Source: Gammaproteobacteria bacterium
Lineage (GTDB): Bacteria; Pseudomonadota; Gammaproteobacteria; Nitrococcales; Nitrococcaceae
NCBI GenBank assembly: GCA_030433275.1
Contig: JAUILK010000008.1
Coordinates: forward strand, 1 to 64,000
Direction of reading: 5' to 3'
DNA: 64,000 bases
This document shows, piece after piece, positions 8,488 to 16,356 of this stretch (position 1 is the first letter of the stretch; each line of letters starts with the position of its first letter). A program made the position numbers and the translations under genes. The notes under the pieces are model-generated. The model saw only the letters and a program-made list of their open reading frames with translations, did no database searches and was not told the origin of the DNA.

Positions 8488-9267
8488 TCAATGCGTCCCG
8501 TCCGATGAAGAGCGAACCGGTTTAACCGGTAATGCGCCCCAGGTTTGGGTGATCGGCATAACCTCGATACTGTTGATATTCACCTGCGAGGGCATTTTGA
8601 CCACCCAATTGATGATCTCCGCGATATCTTCCGGCACGAGTGGATCGTTGCCTCGATAAAGACGCTCAGCTTTCGCCCGGTCGCCTTTAAAACGCACAAG
8701 CGAAAATTCAGTCTCACACAGCCCAGGCTCGATATTGGTCACCCGAACGCGGGTACCGATAAGATCGGCGCGCAGGTTGCGCGAGAATTGCTGCACGAAA
8801 GCTTTGCTCGCCCCATAGACATGGGCACCAGGATATGGCCAATTTCCGGCGATCGAACCCAGGTTGACCACATGCCCACGGTTGCGCTCCACCATTCCAG
8901 GCAGAATGGCGCGGGTTACATACAACAAACCCTTGATGTTGGTGTCGACCATTGTGTCCCAATCATCCAGATCGGCTTGCCATGCCGGCTCGAGCCCTAA
9001 CGCCAGCCCAGCATTGTTGACCAGCAGCCTCACGTCGCGAAACGGTGCCGGCCGCTCGCCGAGCTTTGTTGTCACAGCCGCACGATCCCGTACGTCCAGC
9101 TCTATTACGTAAACCTTCGCCTCGCCGCCAAGCTCCTCTTGCAGCCTTCGCAGCCGTTCCATACGCCGCGCGACGAGCACCAAACGCCAACCCTCGTTGG
9201 CAAATCGTCGGGCGAGCGCTTCACCGAAGCCACTCGATGCACCCGTGATCAAGGCCGTTGAACTCAC
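8488..9267 (-). CDS. short-chain dehydrogenase/reductase, YdfG-like
   Basis: Classical SDR of about 259 residues. The cofactor motif TGASSGFG lies at the N-terminus, then NNAG in the middle. The active site has Ser in NLGSIAG and the YGASK (Tyr-x3-Lys) pair. The C-terminal region (VPEDIAEIINWVV, INSIEVMP) follows the pattern of the E. coli YdfG group, which are NADP-dependent 3-hydroxy-acid dehydrogenases. The substrate here is inferred only. Start placed at the GTG at 9267 (adjacent GTG at 9270), just after a GGGGAAGGG purine run; a longer start would add residues that do not belong to the fold. It begins 20 bases after the upstream hypothetical gene stops, so they probably form a two-gene operon. 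Confidence 0.85.
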   Translation of the reverse strand: MSSTALITGASSGFGEALARRFANEGWRLVLVARRMERLRRLQEELGGEAKVYVIELDVRDRAAVTTKLGERPAPFRDVRLLVNNAGLALGLEPAWQADLDDWDTMVDTNIKGLLYVTRAILPGMVERNRGHVVNLGSIAGNWPYPGAHVYGASKAFVQQFSRNLRADLIGTRVRVTNIEPGLCETEFSLVRFKGDRAKAERLYRGNDPLVPEDIAEIINWVVKMPSQVNINSIEVMPITQTWGALPVKPVRSSSDGTH

Positions 9268-9286
9268 CACGCCCTTCCCCCGAATG

Positions 9287-9772
9287 TCAACATTCGATCT
9301 CGTCTTCAAGAACTGCAATGAAGCGTACTCCGTCGCATTCAGGCTGCAATACTACGATATCCCCCTTGCGAAAGACGCCGGGCCCGAGGCCGTTGTTGCT
9401 ATGGCCGAGCGCTTCCATAGCCGGGCTGCGTTTGACCGATGCCGGCAGCTGCAAAAAAAAACCCACGATTTTGTCATCGCGCTGCGCCGCAACCCATTGC
9501 ACCTCGTTATACACCCGATCGATCTCGCGCTGCAGGTCAGGATCCTCCGAGTGATAACAACGCCCGCTGGCAAGCGCCCAGAGCAACTGCTCGCCAAGCG
9601 TGTGCATCGCGGCCTCATCATCGGGACAACCGGGTACCTGAATACCCCCCTCGGCGACAAACACCTCGGCAAATACCAACGGATCATCAGTGCCGTTGTC
9701 ACGCAACACTTCGCGTGCTGCAGCGACAGCATCGCGGATGGCCGCGAGTTGTCGAGCGCGATAACCGACCAT
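9287..9772 (-). CDS. hypothetical protein, about 161 residues
   Basis: ATG-initiated frame of 161 residues on the same strand as the SDR gene and ending 20 bases before it. The protein is acidic, without signal peptide or membrane segments. The first half is helical-looking (RARQLAAIRDAVAAAREVL); the second half has alternating hydrophobics suggesting beta strands (KGDIVVLQPE, VRFIAVLED). I do not recognise a family. The operon position and sensible composition make it a plausible real gene. Its job cannot be inferred beyond possible co-expression with the SDR. Confidence 0.6.
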   Translation of the reverse strand: MVGYRARQLAAIRDAVAAAREVLRDNGTDDPLVFAEVFVAEGGIQVPGCPDDEAAMHTLGEQLLWALASGRCYHSEDPDLQREIDRVYNEVQWVAAQRDDKIVGFFLQLPASVKRSPAMEALGHSNNGLGPGVFRKGDIVVLQPECDGVRFIAVLEDEIEC

Positions 9773-9886
9773 CGGGCTAGCTTAGCTCCCAAAACATTGA
9801 CTGTAGCAACCGTTCTGCGGCTACCCTGCTCGCCCGAGCGCCACGGCCTAGCCACGGGCGGCCCATGCAAGTTCTAATGCTGCGGA

Positions 9887-10381
9887 TCATTCGTAATGAT
9901 CGAAATCACGGTAATAACCACGGCTGTAACGACGCTGAACGCGCAACTTGGCAGCAATGAAATCTTTGTGCTCCACGTGCAGAAGGTTCGCGATCTTGCG
10001 AACCAAACGCTCTTCATAGCGATCCATTTCAGCGTCGGAAAGGCATACGCGCCACAGCAGCTCCACCACCTGGCACTTCTCAGCGTAGTCGTATTGTTCG
10101 TCTACGAGATTGGTGAACTCAAAACGATCCGTCGCCTCATGCGCTTCGTGATCGGCGAGTTCGATCAGCGCAATAGTATCCTCGTCCGTGAGATTGAATA
10201 CTTCGCGGATACCCTCGTGGATGGCCTGGAATTCGACACTGTGACGTTCATTGTCGGCCTGTGCCACTTCAAGAAGCAGCGCCGCCGTCGCAAGTTGCAG
10301 CCTGCGCTGGGGTGAAGCTTGGCTGGTAGCACTGGTGGGACTGATATGGTCTGAGTAGAAGTGCTTGATGGCCTCCAGCAT
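9887..10381 (-). CDS. TerB-family-like protein
   Basis: 164 residues, all alpha by appearance, with the pattern of the TerB/DjlA N-terminal helical family. It has a helix ending LLLEVAQADNE, then the acidic and His/Glu-rich segment HSVEFQAI, and a second copy-like stretch VVELLWRVCLSDAEMDRYE. Family members are linked to tellurite resistance loci and to metal or membrane-associated stress complexes, but many stand alone with unknown roles, as here. No other ter genes are in the window. The ATG at 10381 has GGGAG six bases upstream. It is separated from the cardiolipin synthase gene by a divergent intergenic region. Confidence 0.72.
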   Translation of the reverse strand: MLEAIKHFYSDHISPTSATSQASPQRRLQLATAALLLEVAQADNERHSVEFQAIHEGIREVFNLTDEDTIALIELADHEAHEATDRFEFTNLVDEQYDYAEKCQVVELLWRVCLSDAEMDRYEERLVRKIANLLHVEHKDFIAAKLRVQRRYSRGYYRDFDHYE

Positions 10382-10853
10382 GACGGCTCCCGTTGATTCT
10401 CCGGTTTTTAGCGTGGTTTTGTACTGGCTGGAGTGAGGCTCATACTAGCCCGCATAGGAAATGGTGCGCCTGAGGCAACGAACGCGCCTTCTCGACGCGA
10501 GTTACTCCATGCCGTACCCTACGTGTTGAGCAGATCGGTGACGTTACGATTTCGCCCTCGAAGGCAAGACTCATGCCCCTTGCGGCTTCGCCGAGCCGCG
10601 AGCACCGATGCGATGGTATTTGCTCGGCCCTTAATCCTAAAGTGATACTGATAGTTGCGCTGGCCAACACATTCGGCGGAATCATCACCCTCTCAAGCTT
10701 TGACCGTGGTGGTTTCGACCGTCTGCTCATTTTATAGAATACTATTGATCGCATCGGAAGTTGATTCAAGCCTCGAGCGCCGCCCGCTCGGCGCCTCCCA
10801 GCGGATTTCAGGCCTCGCGTGGGGGAAGGCGCGCTGAGAATCGAAGGAAGCGC
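10382..10853. other. divergent intergenic region, no gene seen
   Basis: About 470 bases between the TerB-like gene (minus) and cardiolipin synthase (plus). Frames exist on both strands, but they have poor starts and low-complexity Arg/Ser translations typical of chance frames in GC-rich DNA. Presumably it carries both promoters. No clear repeat or RNA structure was recognised. Confidence 0.5.
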
Positions 10854-12263
10854 ATGGAAATCGTGTACTGGATCGGTGCCCTCGCCAATGGCCTCCTTGC
10901 AACCGGCACCGCCCTACACGCTTTGCTAAACAAGCACGAACCGGCGGCGGCATTTGGCTGGATCGCCGTATCCTTGCTGTTTCCCATCATCGGCCCGCTG
11001 CTCTACTTTCTCCTCGGCATAAACCGTATCCACATGCGCGCCCGGGCGTTACGCGCCGAACAAAAGCCGCTGCGCTTCGGTACCGTGAAGCTCGAACGCG
11101 GCAGCCGGGTGCCGCCTGAATTCTTGCAGCAGGCGCGGATCTCACGCGCCGTTACCGGATTGCCGCTGATGCCGGGCAACCGTGTCGAGACCCTGCACAA
11201 CGGCGAGAGCGCTTACCCGGCGATGCTCGATGCAATCGAGTGCGCGCAACGCACAGTTTTCCTATCAACCTATATCTTCGAAAACAACCGCACCGGGCGG
11301 AAGTTCGCAGATGCATTGGCACGGGCCGTGGTTCGTGGTGTAGACGTCCGCGTTTTGCTCGACGGCGCCGGCGAATGGTACTCATTGCCCCGCATTCGGC
11401 CTATCTTGCACCGGCGCGGCGTTCGAGTCGCCGTCTTCCTGCCACCGCGGCTACTGCCACCGCGGCTACTACTCAACTTGCGAAATCATCGAAAAATCCT
11501 CGCCATCGACGGTGATATCGCCTTCATCGGTGGGATGAACATCGGTGATCGGCACCTGATTCACCGTTACGACGGCCGCCGCGGAATCACGGACATGCAC
11601 TTTCGCATCGAAGGTCCGGTGGCCCGCCAAATCGAGTCCGTCTTCCTAGGCGACTGGCTGTTCACCACGGGGGATGTCCAGCTGCCCGAACATCCACCGT
11701 CGACTACAGTGGGCAACGCTTTCTGCCGAGCCATCATCGATGGCCCCAACGAGAGCCTCAACCGGCTGTCCATGGTATTGGTAGGGGCCATCGCCGCGGC
11801 TCGTCACCGTATCGCGATTATGACTCCTTATTTCCTGCCACCGCGTGATCTGATCTCCGCCCTGCAGGCCGCCACCATTCGGGGAATTCGAGTGGACATC
11901 GTACTGCCGGAGCAAAACAACCTGCCCTTCATGCATTGGGCGACTCGGAATATGCTTTGGCAACTGATCGATTGGGGCGTGCACGTCTATTACCGCCCCC
12001 CGCCCTTTAGCCATACCAAACTGTTCGTGGTCGACGGCCATTACGCGCAGCTCGGCTCGGCCAACCTGGATCCGCGCAGCCTATTTTTGAATTTCGAGCT
12101 GGTAGTGGAAGTCTACGATCCGACCATTGCCGGCGGGCTTGCTTATCATGCCGATCAGGTTCGCTTGGGCAGCCGTGAGGTCACGCTGCGGGAACTCGAT
12201 GAAAGACCCTTTCCGGCCCGCGTACGGGATGCTTTCTGCTGGCTGTTCATGCCGCATCTGTGA
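10854..12263 (+). CDS. cls: cardiolipin synthase (phospholipase D superfamily)
   Basis: 469 residues. Two N-terminal membrane segments (about residues 3-24 and 33-55, the latter AFGWIAVSLLFPIIGPLLYFLLG without its first bases) anchor the enzyme. Two HKD motifs follow: HRKILAID with downstream GGMNIGD, and HTKLFVVD followed by GSANLD. Enzymes of this family join two phosphatidylglycerols to cardiolipin at the inner membrane. The ATG at 10854 is chosen because GAAGGA lies just upstream and the protein then starts like its relatives; the frame is open for another 31 codons upstream but without family character. An in-frame 15-base tandem duplication near 11439-11468 repeats LPPRL. Confidence 0.9.
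   Translation: MEIVYWIGALANGLLATGTALHALLNKHEPAAAFGWIAVSLLFPIIGPLLYFLLGINRIHMRARALRAEQKPLRFGTVKLERGSRVPPEFLQQARISRAVTGLPLMPGNRVETLHNGESAYPAMLDAIECAQRTVFLSTYIFENNRTGRKFADALARAVVRGVDVRVLLDGAGEWYSLPRIRPILHRRGVRVAVFLPPRLLPPRLLLNLRNHRKILAIDGDIAFIGGMNIGDRHLIHRYDGRRGITDMHFRIEGPVARQIESVFLGDWLFTTGDVQLPEHPPSTTVGNAFCRAIIDGPNESLNRLSMVLVGAIAAARHRIAIMTPYFLPPRDLISALQAATIRGIRVDIVLPEQNNLPFMHWATRNMLWQLIDWGVHVYYRPPPFSHTKLFVVDGHYAQLGSANLDPRSLFLNFELVVEVYDPTIAGGLAYHADQVRLGSREVTLRELDERPFPARVRDAFCWLFMPHL
11439..11468 (+). repeat. 15-bp perfect tandem duplication inside cls
   Basis: CTGCCACCGCGGCTA occurs twice head to tail and adds five residues in frame just before the first HKD motif. It is probably a recent slippage product. 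Confidence 0.8.
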
Positions 12264-12314
12264 GACGGGTCGCAGACTCGGGGGGCAATAAACAGGCGCA
12301 CAGCCCCTGGCCGC

Positions 12315-13388
12315 TCACGCATCACCACAGCCGTGGACCGGTGCATGGCGTTGACGCGCGAACTCCAGCATCCGGCCCAGCGAAACCCGCGCCCGCGCGG
12401 CGATGGGCGGCTCGACGAAGATTTCATTGTCCAGGCGCTCCAGCACTCCCGCCAAAGCATGCAGCCCGTTCATCGCCATCCAGGGGCAGTGCGCGCAGCT
12501 CTGGCAGGTTGCGCTCTTGCCCGCGGTCGGAGCCTCCAATAGGGTCTTCTCCGGTGCCGCCTCACGCATCTTATGGAAAATACCGCTGTCCGTGGCGACG
12601 ATGAATACCGGCGCCGGCATCTCTACGACGGCCTTGAGCAACTGCGAGGTCGAGCCGACCCGGTCGGCCTGCGCGATGACGGCGGCTGGCGATTCGGGAT
12701 GCACCAGCACCTTGGCTTGCGGATACTGCCCCCGCAGTTGCTTCAGCTCCCGTGCCTTGAACTCCTCGTGGACGATGCAGGCACCGTCCCAAAGCAACAT
12801 ATCGGCACCGGTCTGGCCGCGTATGTATTCACCGAGGTGGCGATCCGGCGCCCAGAGAATTTTCTTTCCCAAAGCATGCAGATGGCGAACCACGTCGACG
12901 GCAATGCTCGAAGTCACAACCCAGTCGGCCCGGGCCTTGACTGCGGCGCTGGTATTGGCATAAACCACCACTGTGCGCTCGGGATGCTGCTCGCAGAAAG
13001 CGGCGAACTCATCAGGGGGGCAACCGACATCGAGCGAGCAGGTCGCTGCCAACTCGGGCATGATCACCCGCTTCTCAGGCGTCAGAATCTTGGCCGTCTC
13101 GCCCATAAAACGAACCCCCGCCACCACCAAGGTTTCAGCCGGATGCTCGGCGCCGAAGCGGGCCATATCGAGAGAATCGGAGATATGCCCGCCAGTCGTC
13201 TCGGCGAGGGCCTGGATATCGGGCGCGGTGTAATAATGGGCGACGAGCACCGCATTGCGCTCTCGTAACAGCGTGCGAATACGCCCTATCAGCGCCTCGC
13301 GTTGCGCCGGTACAAGCTGTTCGTCCGCCTCGAAGGCGCGCTTGCGCAGATAACGAACCGTCTTCTTCTGCGGCACCGCCTGCGTCAT
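12315..13388 (-). CDS. nadA: quinolinate synthase A
   Basis: 357 residues. NadA condenses iminoaspartate and dihydroxyacetone phosphate to quinolinate in NAD biosynthesis. The three conserved cysteines expected to bind the [4Fe-4S] cluster are Cys117 (AATCSLD), Cys204 (DGACIVHEE) and Cys301 (CAHCPW), matching the spacing of the E. coli enzyme. Other signatures are LVAHYY, SDSLDMA and HPES. The ATG at 13388 is preceded by GGAGG and AAAGG. The gene converges on cls. nadB and nadC are not in the window. Confidence 0.95.
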   Translation of the reverse strand: MTQAVPQKKTVRYLRKRAFEADEQLVPAQREALIGRIRTLLRERNAVLVAHYYTAPDIQALAETTGGHISDSLDMARFGAEHPAETLVVAGVRFMGETAKILTPEKRVIMPELAATCSLDVGCPPDEFAAFCEQHPERTVVVYANTSAAVKARADWVVTSSIAVDVVRHLHALGKKILWAPDRHLGEYIRGQTGADMLLWDGACIVHEEFKARELKQLRGQYPQAKVLVHPESPAAVIAQADRVGSTSQLLKAVVEMPAPVFIVATDSGIFHKMREAAPEKTLLEAPTAGKSATCQSCAHCPWMAMNGLHALAGVLERLDNEIFVEPPIAARARVSLGRMLEFARQRHAPVHGCGDA

Positions 13389-13988
13389 ATTACCTTTGAC
13401 CTCCGTAGCACTCCGGTTCGAAGCACCGGAGCGTGGACTTTATTTAATGATCGGCGGCTTGATAGGGCGGACTGATCGGTGCCCACCGGATCGATACTTC
13501 GCATCGGTTGCCTAGGATGCGACTCAGCGAGCTATCCTGCTTGCGGAAGTTGCCTTGCCCACCGATTCGCCGAGTGGCACTCGTTGGGATCGGCTGGAAT
13601 TATTCCGTCCTGGCATCCGTTACGGCACGATCGCGAAAGATGCGAACTTCACAGCGCCACCTGCCGTGCCTCAGCTCTGGTAATGGTATTAAGATGATCG
13701 AAAGTCAATCCCGGCGAATTGCGGACCGCCGGCCACCGCTTGCCAAACCATCACCCCGTGCAGCGCCAGCTGCGTTCAGCCGAGGTATCGAGCCATCGGT
13801 CTATAATAGCGTCAATGCCGTACACGGGCATCCGTGTACGGCATTGACGCGTATCCCTTTCAACCGCACCAGCGCCTCTGTCAAGTTCCCGGTTATAGGG
13901 CACACTCGCTAAAGCGGCCTATGCAAACGTACCCAACCGCCCTTGGTAACGGTCAATAAATTTCAACAGTCCTCCTCAGGGTACCGCC
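13389..13988. other. 600-base intergenic region with one strong hairpin
   Basis: The region lies between the nadA start and the DUF4410-type gene's end. Frames here look spurious. The only notable element is the long perfect inverted repeat at 13809-13850, listed separately. Confidence 0.55.
13809..13850. repeat. perfect 19-bp inverted repeat with 4-base loop
   Basis: The left arm 13809-13827 (GCGTCAATGCCGTACACGG) is the exact reverse complement of 13832-13850, separated by GCAT. There is no T-tract on either side, so it is not a standard intrinsic terminator. A TATAAT hexamer sits immediately before the left arm on the plus strand. Possible roles are a structured RNA start, an operator, or a mobile-element site. 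Confidence 0.75.
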
Positions 13989-14774
13989 TCAGTCGATCCA
14001 GCCCTGCTCCTGAAAACGCTGCCTGAGCACCTTGGCAATTTCTTCGACGGCATCCTCGACCCGGCCTTCGATTTCGCTGCTGCCCGTTACCTCGCCGCTC
14101 ACTTTCACCGCGCTGGAGACGATCAGCCCGACCGGATTCGCGGTAGCCACAAAGGCGGCTGCCCCCACGGCCCCACCTGGAGTAGCACCGCCGCCGCCGG
14201 CTTCCACTGCGCCGCCGCCGATCTTACGCATACCGTGAGCCGTTTTTTGGAACCCTTCGACGGCTGTTTTCATCGAAGACGCACCGGAGCCGAAACCAAT
14301 CGTGAGGCGCTTGGTCCTGCTACCCTCGTCGATGGCGACGATGTAACCGCGCAATATAATGTCGTTGACCTCGGGCATCGCCCCTCGAGCGGCGTGTACG
14401 CCGGGCATTCCCATCTCGCGGATCGCCGCGGCCAACTGCGTCGCAAGCAGAGCACCCACCTTCCGGCCGAGCTCGATCTGTTCGGGGGTTTGGGCTGTGG
14501 CCTCCACAGAGTATTGACTGACAACGTTGGAATAGGCGGGCACATCGGCCGGCGTGGCGGCGAAGTCGTAAACGAATATATGCTTGGGCCGCGGCAACTG
14601 CTCCGTCACGAGTTGCTTGTGGTCGACGATCTTGGTGGAGGTGCAGCCGAAAACCAAGCCCATGCTCAGCAAGCACAGAACGGTTACTGAGAAGTACTTG
14701 CGAAGCGTTACCGCTTCACCCGATGATCTCGCCGAAGCGGGGTGCGGCCCGTTACAGCCGGTTAGGTGATTCAT
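13989..14774 (-). CDS. DUF4410-type putative lipoprotein
   Basis: 261 residues from the ATG at 14774, which has GGAG eight bases upstream. A hydrophobic export segment (YFSVTVLCLLSMGLVFGC) ends in a lipobox-like LVFGC about 42 residues in, after an unusually long polar N-terminus. The mature part resembles DUF4410 proteins: HIFVYDF, a GxxLA-type helix, DIILRGYIVAIDEG, and TIGFGSGAS. A Gly/Ala-rich segment follows and the end is acidic and helical. Family function is unknown; members are envelope lipoproteins. It is followed upstream by another glycine-rich exported protein. Confidence 0.75.
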   Translation of the reverse strand: MNHLTGCNGPHPASARSSGEAVTLRKYFSVTVLCLLSMGLVFGCTSTKIVDHKQLVTEQLPRPKHIFVYDFAATPADVPAYSNVVSQYSVEATAQTPEQIELGRKVGALLATQLAAAIREMGMPGVHAARGAMPEVNDIILRGYIVAIDEGSRTKRLTIGFGSGASSMKTAVEGFQKTAHGMRKIGGGAVEAGGGGATPGGAVGAAAFVATANPVGLIVSSAVKVSGEVTGSSEIEGRVEDAVEEIAKVLRQRFQEQGWID

Positions 14775-15004
14775 AGCGGATTCTCCTTTTTTTTGCATAG
14801 CGCCAGATGGCTTCTAAAGTGTTTGAACTTGTAGCCCGGCCGTTTACATATGGCTTGAGCAAAACGTCCCTTACTCAAAACACTAGACGATGCGGGCACC
14901 GCGATGTCACCATCTCCGCCAGTTATCAGCGTGTCGTAAGACTGTGAGGGCATGCCGCCGGCGGTTCGAATCATAGCGCCGCGCTCGCTTAACCACGCAC
15001 GGCA

Positions 15005-15490
15005 CTATTTAATGACATAACCGCGCCCTTCCATACACGCAGCGAACGCCTTTCGGTAACGAGCGAGTTCTTCTAAAACCTGTTTCTGCTGCGTTTCGGT
15101 GGCTTGCTCAGCGCTGCGTTGGGTACGGCGCTGACTCGCGATTCCCCCCAACCCGCCGGTCGCTGCACCGATCGCCGCACCCTTACCGGCGTCGCCGGCA
15201 ATCGCACCTATTAAAGCGCCGGCACCCGCGCCCCGGGCCGCCCCCCTGACCCCTCCATGTTGCGATGCGCTAGAATTCGGTGACGCGTTCGCTTGCGCCT
15301 CGGCCAGGGCGGTGGGATCCACTCCCGTATTCTGCTGTGCCCAGCCCTGGCATTCTGCCGTGTCCTTACTTTGCTGCTCCGCGCTCTGCCCTTTCGAGGG
15401 ATAAATGATGGGCGCCTGCGCCATCGCCGAATGCACCACCCACAATGCCGCTGCGCCGACAATGACGTGACTCAAAATACGCAATTTCAT
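15005..15490 (-). CDS. glycine-zipper exported protein
   Basis: 161 residues. A clear signal peptide (LRILSHVIVGAAALWVVHSAMAQA) is followed by a short region with a lone Cys in TAECQGWAQ. A Gly/Ala-rich zipper (GAGAGALIGAIAGDAGKG) follows, and a helical, Gln/Arg-rich C-terminus ending CMEGRGYVIK. This architecture is that of YMGG/glycine-zipper family proteins found in the periplasm or outer membrane. The two cysteines could form a disulfide. The ATG at 15490 has AGGA just upstream. It is on the same strand as the preceding DUF4410-type gene with about 230 bases between, so linkage is uncertain. Confidence 0.78.
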   Translation of the reverse strand: MKLRILSHVIVGAAALWVVHSAMAQAPIIYPSKGQSAEQQSKDTAECQGWAQQNTGVDPTALAEAQANASPNSSASQHGGVRGAARGAGAGALIGAIAGDAGKGAAIGAATGGLGGIASQRRTQRSAEQATETQQKQVLEELARYRKAFAACMEGRGYVIK

Positions 15491-15520
15491 CTTCCTATCA
15501 CCTTCAAAGAAGTCTCATGA

Positions 15521-16260
15521 TCAGCTACTGAAACAGAGTTGTCGGACAGGGCGTTCTCCTATCGAGCAACCTTGCGATAAGCTTTCCATCCGCCCCCTTC
15601 CCGAAAGCACGTGGCACTCACCAAACGCCGCGTCAGGGTTCAGCTCGGGATAATCGGCACGCTTCAGGCGTGCTCGGCTTTCGCCGGTTCGAAACATGTA
15701 GGCGATACCCAGGCGCGGCCCGAACTCCTTGACATCATAGAAATAGTAGTCCGAATCGCCGGGATTGTCGTTTTCAAAATCAACAGTCCGGTGGATGAAA
15801 TACAGACCCACATGCCATGACCGAGCAAACTGGCAGGTCAGCTAAGTTTCGAAGTCCCAATAAGAATCCGGCTCCCCGAAGCCCACGGCAATTCGGTTCT
15901 CCCATACCAGCGTGGCGGTAAGCGGATACTCGTGGATCAGGCCGGCGAGATAGGTGAACCAGCCCTGATTAAGCGAGCGTTTATGCTGCGTGTTGCCATC
16001 CGAAACCCGTGTGTTGTATTTCTGCTGCGTATATTTCATGCCGGCCAACGCGCATTACAGATGACCTCGCGTTTCAGCAAACCGTTAGACGGCCAATACT
16101 TCCGCGTAGTCGTAATTCAAGTTGAACTTGCTTTTTAGCGGCGGCAATGCGCCACCGGCAATATCGATACTCGACTCATCAGCATCACTGAAACCGCCGG
16201 TGCCCAAAACCAGCCGCGCCACCCTGAGCAGGGCATCCGTTGCTCTATCTCAGAAATTTC
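15521..16260 (-). pseudogene. decayed outer-membrane beta-barrel protein
   Basis: Three minus-strand pieces read like strands of one outer-membrane barrel. About 16120-16240 gives RLVLGTGGFSDADESS and FNLNYDYAEV. 15842-16048 gives a stretch with GWFTYLAGLIHEY and TATLVWENRIAVG. 15521-15811 gives SDYYFYDVKEFGPRLGIAYMF. They are in different frames and separated by stops, and no start or closing aromatic residue is intact. The exact family is not assignable. It lies directly downstream of the arylsulfatase gene, on the same strand. Confidence 0.5.
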
Positions 16261-16356
16261 ATGGCAGTTCGGTTGAGCAACGGCGCGCAAACGTCAACCG
16301 CTTCAACCGGCTGTTGTTAGCTGGCGCTTCGCATTACACCCGGCGATGAGACACTC

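Noticed and set aside
8299-8508. 69-codon plus frame upstream of cysH
   Set aside because: Weak start context and no family; it overlaps the end of the SDR gene on the other strand.
14961-14975. GGTTCGAATC T-loop-like word
   Set aside because: No acceptor stem or anticodon stem could be folded around it.
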